A program made the translations under genes and the position numbers. Below, in pieces: positions 53,433 through 57,690 of a DNA stretch of 57,690 nt. Within the stretch, counting starts at the first letter, position 1, and every line of letters begins with the position of its first letter. Under the pieces are notes generated by a model, which saw only the letters and a list, made by a program, of their open reading frames with translations, did no database searches and was not told the origin of the DNA. The stretch is from an uncultured Spirochaetota bacterium (GTDB lineage: Bacteria > Spirochaetota > Spirochaetia > JAFGXN01), in the NCBI GenBank assembly GCA_944388995.1, contig CALXKN010000010.1, positions 1 to 57,690 of the forward strand, given 5' to 3'.

Positions 53433-53936
53433 ATGATGAACGAACACAACATTGAAGAAATCAACAAGAGAATCGAAGAACTGAAACGGGAAATCTCTGC
53501 CGTTCAAGGCTCCGACACCGAAGTGTACGCACGCATTGTCGGTTACTACCGCTCAGTCGGAAACTGGAACAAAGGCAAACGGGAAGAGTACAACTACCGG
53601 AAAAACTTCATGATTAACGATGCAACAACCGTCTGTATTTCCGCGGAAGAACCGGCGAAAGAAACAACGCCGATGCCGCAAACCTCGGCCGTCGGACGAA
53701 TTCTCTGCTTTGTACGGAAAACCTGCCCGAATTGCCCTCCCGTAAAAGCGGCGCTGGAAAAGAGTGATCTGCCGGTTGAATACATTGACGCGGACACAAA
53801 CGAAGGACTGCAATCAGCCGTCGCCTACGGTGTGATGAAAGCGCCGACCGTTCTTTTTTTGGATGCCGACGGACGCGAACTGTCGCGCACAAGCGACGCC
53901 GCCGGATTGGAATCATTGGCGGCAACCGCCGTTTAA
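53433..53936 (+). CDS. Separate glycyl-radical domain fused to a thioredoxin-like domain
   Basis: The 167-residue protein starts with a charged helix (residues 6-24, IEEINKRIEELKREISAV). Then comes the glycyl-radical loop of a class III reductase, YARIVGYYRSVGNWNKGKREE, with the radical Gly37. After a flexible linker, a thioredoxin/glutaredoxin-like domain (about 88-167) has CPNC (Cys98, Cys101) and the cis-Pro segment KAPTVLF. It probably completes NrdD and also supplies electrons, as redoxin-dependent NrdD types are known. It lies nine bases after nrdD in the same frame, with GAGGGGAAG as ribosome binding site, and overlaps nrdG by one base (TAATG). The start could be 53433 or 53436. Confidence 0.88.
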   Translation: MMNEHNIEEINKRIEELKREISAVQGSDTEVYARIVGYYRSVGNWNKGKREEYNYRKNFMINDATTVCISAEEPAKETTPMPQTSAVGRILCFVRKTCPNCPPVKAALEKSDLPVEYIDADTNEGLQSAVAYGVMKAPTVLFLDADGRELSRTSDAAGLESLAATAV

Positions 53937-54625
53937 TGGACGCGCCGGCCTTTGAAGGCTGCCGGTTCGGCTTGGAAAAGGTATCGATGAACGATTACCC
54001 CGGCCGGCCGGCAGCCGTTCTTTTTATTCCCGGCTGCAACCTGCGCTGCCCTTACTGCCACAACGGTCCGCTGGTAACCCCGCCTTTTCCCGAAAATTTG
54101 GTTTCATTTGCCGAAGCGGCCGCCTACCTGCGCAAGCGGAACAAGGTCTTAGGCGGCGTCTGCCTCAGCGGCGGCGAACCGACTCTCTTTCCGGAAATCA
54201 AAGCGCTTATCGAAGCCGTTCAGGATCTCGGATACCCCGTCAAACTCGACACAAACGGCCTCCTCCCCGAACGGCTGAAACCGCTGCGTCCCGACTTCAT
54301 CGCAATGGACGTCAAAACATCGCCGCATAAGTACCGCCTTCTCGGAACGGCAGACGGCGGACGCATTCGCCAATCAATCGAACAAATCAAAGCGTCGGGA
54401 ATTCCCCACCAATTCCGCACCACCGTCGTTCCCGGCATCACCGACGAGGCCGACCTCGACGCCATCGCCGAACTGACCGCCGGCAGTCCGTGGGTTCTCC
54501 ACAACTTCCGCAACAACCGCTGTCTCGATCCCGCCTTTGAGCACATTCCCCCGCTCTCCGACGCCCTCTTCCGCAAACTGTGCGGGCGCTACACTCCGGA
54601 TGACCGCTCCCTGATTCTCCGCTGA
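53936..54625 (+). CDS. nrdG: Radical SAM activase of the anaerobic ribonucleotide reductase
   Basis: The 229-residue radical SAM enzyme makes the glycyl radical on NrdD. The cluster motif CNLRCPYCHN (Cys at about 35, 39, 42) and the SAM-binding GGEPTLFP segment near 80 are clear, as is the DTNGLLPE strand near 103. Sequence and length fit the longer NrdG type related to pyruvate-formate-lyase activases. It starts on the stop of the glycyl-radical/redoxin gene (TAATG), so its target protein and the activase are translated together. Confidence 0.9.
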   Translation: MDAPAFEGCRFGLEKVSMNDYPGRPAAVLFIPGCNLRCPYCHNGPLVTPPFPENLVSFAEAAAYLRKRNKVLGGVCLSGGEPTLFPEIKALIEAVQDLGYPVKLDTNGLLPERLKPLRPDFIAMDVKTSPHKYRLLGTADGGRIRQSIEQIKASGIPHQFRTTVVPGITDEADLDAIAELTAGSPWVLHNFRNNRCLDPAFEHIPPLSDALFRKLCGRYTPDDRSLILR

Positions 54626-54640
54626 AACCGGCTCATCCGC

Positions 54641-54669
54641 TTGCGAAGCTTCAGCGAATCGGTTATACT
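54641..54669 (+). promoter_or_regulatory. Promoter of luxS
   Basis: TTGCGA (54641-54646), 17 bases and TATACT (54664-54669) are followed by AAGGAG before the ATG at 54690. luxS is thus probably expressed apart from the reductase operon. Confidence 0.6.
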
Positions 54670-54689
54670 GAGACGCACAAGGAGATTTT

Positions 54690-55166
54690 ATGGACACCAT
54701 TGCCAGCTTTACCGTCGATCACCTTCGGCTCCTGCCGGGCGTCTACGTCTCGCGCGCCGACCGTATCGGAACCGAAACCGTCACCACCTTCGACATCCGC
54801 ATGACCGCCCCCAACCGCGAACCGGTCATCAATACCGCCGAAATTCACGCCATCGAACACATCGGCGCCGTTTACCTGCGCAACCGCCCCGACACCGCCG
54901 CTTCCGTCATCTACTTCGGTCCCATGGGCTGCCGGACCGGATTCTACCTGCTCATGGCCGGCGAACGCACTTCCGAAAGCGTCGTAGCGCTGCTGAGGGA
55001 CCTCTTCTCCCACATTGCCGGCTACGAAGGCGAGATTCCCGGCGCCACGCCTGCCGGCTGCGGCAACTGCCTCGACATGAACCTCCCCATGGCCCGCTGG
55101 CACGCCCGGCGCTTCCTTGCCGTTTTGGACGGCATCACCCCCGAACGGCTGCACTACCCGCAGTGA
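54690..55166 (+). CDS. luxS: S-ribosylhomocysteine lyase LuxS
   Basis: LuxS splits S-ribosylhomocysteine into homocysteine and the precursor of AI-2. The 158-residue chain has the metal motif HAIEH (His53, His57), the Cys81 base in GPMGCRTGFYL and the metal ligand Cys125 in AGCGN. The following residues read CLDMN where the family usually has YRDH. G+C content and C-ending codons are clearly higher than in most neighbours, and the GC-rich patch continues to about 55360. Transfer or local bias could explain this. Confidence 0.93.
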   Translation: MDTIASFTVDHLRLLPGVYVSRADRIGTETVTTFDIRMTAPNREPVINTAEIHAIEHIGAVYLRNRPDTAASVIYFGPMGCRTGFYLLMAGERTSESVVALLRDLFSHIAGYEGEIPGATPAGCGNCLDMNLPMARWHARRFLAVLDGITPERLHYPQ

Positions 55167-55188
55167 GCCCCGCTCCTTTTTCGGGCGC

Positions 55189-55211
55189 GTGCGCGCCGTA
55201 GCGGCGCGCAC
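55189..55211. repeat. Strong GC-rich inverted repeat after luxS
   Basis: A perfect nine-pair stem GTGCGCGCC / GGCGCGCAC with a five-base loop lies 22 bases after the luxS stop, followed by CGGGCTTTCC. It could be a terminator without a good T-run. A second stem built on GGCAAAGC / GCTTTGCC lies at about 55255-55276. Confidence 0.6.
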
Positions 55212-55288
55212 CGGGCTTTCCGCTGCAATTCGCAGCCTCCCTTCGCCTTTACCGCGGCAAAGCTGCCCGCTTTGCCCGCGCCCTTTCC

Positions 55289-55315
55289 CGTCGGCCGCTC
55301 ATTTCCGCTTCAATC
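55289..55315 (+). repeat. 27-base dispersed repeat, copy A
   Basis: The sequence starting CGTCGGCCGCTCATT is found again at 56374 with 23 of 27 bases identical, the first 15 in a row. Weaker similarity continues for about 40 bases (GCGGAGCAAC against TCGGCGCAAC). Confidence 0.5.
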
Positions 55316-55369
55316 CCTCGCGCCTTCGCCAAAGCGCCGCGGAGCAACGCCGGCGGTGAGCCTGAAAGA

Positions 55370-56155
55370 TTACGGACGGACGGAGACGGCAACGCCGCGG
55401 TTGGCGGATTCGCCGCTCAGGCGGGTATCCCACACGGTTTTTTGAGCCGCGGTAAGAGTCAGATTCAGATCCCGGTCAGCGCCGCTGCCGTCGGTTTGAC
55501 CGCCGCAGAAGAAACGGTAAATCAGATTGGTATTGGGAGAAAGATCGAGGCGCTGCAGACGGTTGCCGGAGCAGTTGAGGTAAGTCAGCTGCGCAAGCGC
55601 GGCGGTGTTCAGCGTTTCAATCCGGTTGTTGAAACAGGATAGAGTGCGCAGAGCCGGAAGTCCCGAAAGGTTGAGGGAGGTCAGAAGGTTTTCCGCGCAC
55701 ATCAGCGTTGTCAGGGATACGCAGCCGCCGGGACGCAGGGCGGTTAACCTGTTGGCGTAAGCGTTGAGCTCTGTCAGTTTCTGAAGCCCGCCGACTTCCA
55801 GCGACGTCAGGAGGTTGTACGAGCAGTCAACCGACGTCAGCGCTTTCAGCGGCCTTAAATCCAGTTCGGTCAGGCGGTTGCCGGCACAGCGCAGCGTTGT
55901 CAGACCGGTAAAGTACCGGACGGCGTCAAACGAGGTCAGTCCGCGCTCCGATACGTCAAGCTCGGTAACGGCGGCCATTAATTGACGGTTGGAGGCAGTC
56001 AGCGGAACCGTGCCGTCCGCGTTTTTGTACCACCCGATATCCGGAACCGCCGCCTCTACCGCCGCTATCTGCGCAGGGTCTTCAACCGCCTTCTGCCTCC
56101 ATCCGCAGCCGGCAGCCGTCAGCACGGCGGCCGCTATTATCGCCAGTTTTTTCAT
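55370..56155 (-). CDS. Leucine-rich-repeat lipoprotein, 261 aa
   Basis: A lipoprotein signal (LTAAGC, Cys17) is followed by about seven leucine-rich repeats of 21-23 residues at roughly 60-215. The core pattern is L-T-x-L-x-C-x-x-N-x-L-T-x-L, as in TTLRCAGNRLTELDL and TYLNCSGNRLQRLDL. The Cys/Asn ladder position is typical of the internalin-like or LrrA-like class. A short domain ends the protein. Surface LRR proteins of treponemes, for example LrrA of T. denticola, act in adhesion; that role here is an inference. It lies convergent with luxS. Confidence 0.85.
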   Translation of the reverse strand: MKKLAIIAAAVLTAAGCGWRQKAVEDPAQIAAVEAAVPDIGWYKNADGTVPLTASNRQLMAAVTELDVSERGLTSFDAVRYFTGLTTLRCAGNRLTELDLRPLKALTSVDCSYNLLTSLEVGGLQKLTELNAYANRLTALRPGGCVSLTTLMCAENLLTSLNLSGLPALRTLSCFNNRIETLNTAALAQLTYLNCSGNRLQRLDLSPNTNLIYRFFCGGQTDGSGADRDLNLTLTAAQKTVWDTRLSGESANRGVAVSVRP

Positions 56156-56373
56156 CTTGCCTCCCCGGAGATTTTATTTCCGCTCTTTCCTTCGCAGTTT
56201 ATACAAAATGCCGCGAAAAGGCAAGCTCTTTTTATTCTGCCCATCATCCGTTCCGGCGAAACCGCACTCCTTAAACGTCTGATAACAGACAGACCGTATT
56301 TCTTCTTCTGCCGCATTTTCTTCCGTTCCGGTCTGTCCGGACGGATCTCTTAGCACGCAGGAGAATAAGCTGC

Positions 56374-56400
56374 CGTCGGCCGCTCATTCCCGTCTTAATC
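56374..56400 (+). repeat. 27-base dispersed repeat, copy B
   Basis: This is the second copy of the sequence described at 55289, in the same orientation. The two copies lie on either side of the LRR lipoprotein gene. Confidence 0.5.
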
Positions 56401-56486
56401 TCCCCCCGCTCCTTCTTTCCGGAAGAGCATCGGCGCAACCCCCGTCCCCCTCTCTCTCCCGGCAACTGCGTCTTTATGCAGTGATT

Positions 56487-56567
56487 TTAAAGTCCACCGA
56501 AAAGAGACAGTAAACCAAGTCCTATGATGATCCGGAAAAGCATTCCGCCGTCTCCGTCCATACTCAT
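56487..56567 (-). CDS. Candidate small hydrophobic peptide, 26 aa
   Basis: A frame from ATG at 56567 (or 56561, eight bases after GGGGAG) encodes a polar start MDGDGG followed by a hydrophobic stretch FRIIIGLGLLSLFGGL and a stop. It could be a small membrane peptide or toxin. It is short enough to arise by chance. Confidence 0.25.
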   Translation of the reverse strand: MSMDGDGGMLFRIIIGLGLLSLFGGL

Positions 56568-56687
56568 TTCTCCCCGAATCTGATTTCAAAACCGGCCATC
56601 GGCTTTGCTGCTGATTCTTTTGATTTTACTGTGATTTTTCCGAAACCCGCACTCGGGATTTTCTCCGGACGGAAGAATTCCCGCTGA

Positions 56688-57283
56688 TTACTTTGAGAGC
56701 GCATCAAAAATCTGTTTTGCCGTTTTTTGATAAATCTGACTGAGTTTTACCAGCCAACCGTACCAGGACGATCCCGTGGCGATTTCCAAAAAGGCAAGCG
56801 GTTCCTCTCCTCGGAAAACATTGACGGCAAACTTCATATACGGAATATTGACGGTTTGTCCGCCATAACTTTGCGTATCTGCATAGAGAGTATTTCCGTA
56901 AGCGGCGACTGTCGTCTTTTCTTCTTTCGGAATATACTTTGAAACAGATCCTGCGTCTTCAAGGGTGATCCAAAGCAGATATTCAATCTCTTTTTCGCAT
57001 ATTATGTTGCCAAGTATCGGACTGCCTTCTTCTAAGGCCTTTCCGAAAGGATCCGCTTCCTTAAAAGAGTAAAAATTCACAAAACCTCTGTCGGAAAAAT
57101 GCCTGACGATAAAATTTTCCATGGTTTTGTTTTCGGCATTTCCGCCTGTAAACGCCAAAACGAGAACCCGATCATCTTTCTGAAAACAAAATCCGTCTTA
57201 GACTGCCTTATAATTGAGATTCACACTCATGCAGGAGAGAAAAAAACCGGTAAAATAAAAAAAGCTGTTTTTATTGCGTTCAT
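56688..57283 (-). pseudogene. Broken lipoprotein gene (frameshift and internal stop)
   Basis: An ATG at 57283 begins a signal peptide (MNAIKTAFFILPVFF), but the frame ends at once. Adding one T to a run of seven T (minus strand, 57240-57246) would give a proper lipobox, FFLSC, and continue through SVNLNYKAV. A TAA at 57198-57200 then interrupts the same frame. Beyond it about 169 open codons run to the stop at 56688 with ordinary protein composition (for example FVNFYSFKEADPFGKALEEG and FLEIATGSSWYGWLVK). The function of the intact protein is unknown. The start overlaps the small upstream frame as ATGA. Confidence 0.65.
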
Positions 57284-57381
57284 CTGTAAAGATTTCCGTC
57301 TTCAGCGGCGTCAATGAGAATTGCCCGCCCATATCCGTTTGTGTAAAGAAAAACAAATAATCCTGAGAGTACTTTTTTCAT
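57280..57381 (-). CDS. Short frame with signal-like start, 33 aa
   Basis: An ATG at 57381, behind AAGGGGGAA, encodes 33 residues starting MKKVLSGLFVFLYTNGYG. The stop overlaps the start of the broken lipoprotein gene as ATGA, the usual operon junction here. It may be a small secreted peptide or the stump of a longer gene. A TATAAT on the minus strand lies at 57415-57420. Confidence 0.4.
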   Translation of the reverse strand: MKKVLSGLFVFLYTNGYGRAILIDAAEDGNLYR

Positions 57382-57670
57382 TCAGACATTCCCCCTTCTT
57401 AAAAAAGATACCGCATTATAAAAAAAAAGAGTCAATGATTTTTTGAGACAAAAGATTTTTTTTTCGCGGGGAAGTGAAAAACCGGACATTAATATTAATG
57501 GGGGAGTTTTGGATTAGCCGCGACTGAGTTTGTTTTTTACCGATAATCAAAGAGATGAGGCGCGGTTAAAAACAAGAGTTGTGTTGACATTTTGTTGATA
57601 TGATTTTTTCAAGAAGTGTCTATTTTGTTGTGTTATAAGGATTTATAAAAGGATTAAAAACAAAAGAAAA
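57382..57670. other. A+T-rich gap beside the rRNA end
   Basis: About 290 bases, very rich in A and T, with homopolymer runs. I see no coding frame and no clear hairpin after the rRNA. Confidence 0.5.
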
Positions 57671-57690
57671 GTCCGGCAACGACCTACTTT
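57671..57690 (-). rRNA. rrf: 3' end of a 5S rRNA gene, truncated by the window edge
   Basis: The last 20 bases, read on the minus strand, are AAAGTAGGTCGTTGCCGGAC. This fits the conserved 3' end of bacterial 5S rRNA (AGTAGGTCG-type strand followed by the closing stem). A 16S-23S-5S operon on the minus strand would therefore lie just outside the window. Confidence 0.6.

Larger units (their letters stand above)
56156..56687. other. Intergenic region of about 530 bases with no firm gene
   Basis: The stretch between the LRR lipoprotein gene and the broken lipoprotein gene shows no convincing long coding frame. It contains repeat copy B (56374) and one short hydrophobic frame (56487-56567). Confidence 0.5.

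Noticed and set aside
56174-56356. 60-residue minus-strand frame upstream of the LRR lipoprotein gene
   Set aside because: Composition is somewhat protein-like, but there is no ribosome binding site and no family match, so I treat it as chance.
1-57690. CRISPR arrays, insertion sequences, prophage genes or replication origin
   Set aside because: I looked for regularly spaced repeats, transposase or integrase motifs and origin-type repeats and saw none.

Overview
The window looks like a chromosomal segment of an anaerobic, host-associated spirochaete, most likely a Treponema or close relative; I cannot name the species. The evidence is of several kinds. Lipoproteins with loose lipoboxes are dense. 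The block rpsT / HU / lnt ... rho / rpmE resembles, from memory, the arrangement in Treponema pallidum. Metabolism is strictly anaerobic: a class III ribonucleotide reductase with its activase, full-length NifU with NifS, and rubredoxin with a peroxiredoxin. There are also a bactofilin and, at the right edge, the 3' end of a 5S rRNA on the minus strand. Most genes sit in tight operons whose junctions are ATGA start/stop overlaps.

Layout. 1-6682 (minus): five lipoprotein genes, two with fibronectin-III-like repeats; the last runs off the left edge. 6901-9927 (plus): GH20 hexosaminidase, small lipoprotein, TatD-like hydrolase. 9983-13368 (plus): serine acetyltransferase and a copper ATPase carrying a fused, possibly separately translated, CopZ domain. 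13499-16516 (minus): exported peroxiredoxin, rubredoxin, sodium/solute symporter. 16707-17582 (plus): small protein, TrpR-family regulator, zinc ribbon protein. 17579-23648 (minus): acyl-CoA ligase, DsbD, RlmKL, zinc protein. 23718-31807: CTP synthase, orphan proteins, a lipoprotein ceramidase and a hemerythrin/PAS protein. 31959-42466 (minus): TPR/propeller/VWA protein, nifU, nifS, surE, rpmE, rho, pncC, bactofilin, lnt, HU, rpsT and a small zinc ribbon gene. 42577-48382: formiminotransferase, tRNA-Leu, a frameshifted remnant, a YeiH transporter, dapL and a phosphohexomutase. 48460-50665 (minus): trpS and an AI-2E-family transporter. 50756-54625 (plus): nrdR, nrdD, a glycyl-radical/redoxin protein and nrdG. 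54690-55166: luxS in a GC-rich patch. 55370-57690: LRR lipoprotein, a broken lipoprotein gene and the 5S rRNA end.

The most interesting system is the ribonucleotide reductase operon. The NrdD reading frame stops before the glycyl-radical loop. That loop is encoded by the next gene, fused to a thioredoxin-like CPNC domain. Predicted helices at both broken ends suggest that the two chains dock. The operon has a consensus promoter with an NrdR box in its spacer. Second is a copper ATPase whose C-terminal metal-binding domain has its own ribosome binding site and in-frame start, giving a 69-residue CopZ-like product. Other points are several promoters placed so that the transcript would begin at or next to the start codon, a 19-bp palindrome filling the peroxiredoxin promoter spacer, and decaying genes at 43.7-44.1 kb and 56.7-57.3 kb. 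All functional assignments come from reading motifs by eye; no database search was run.
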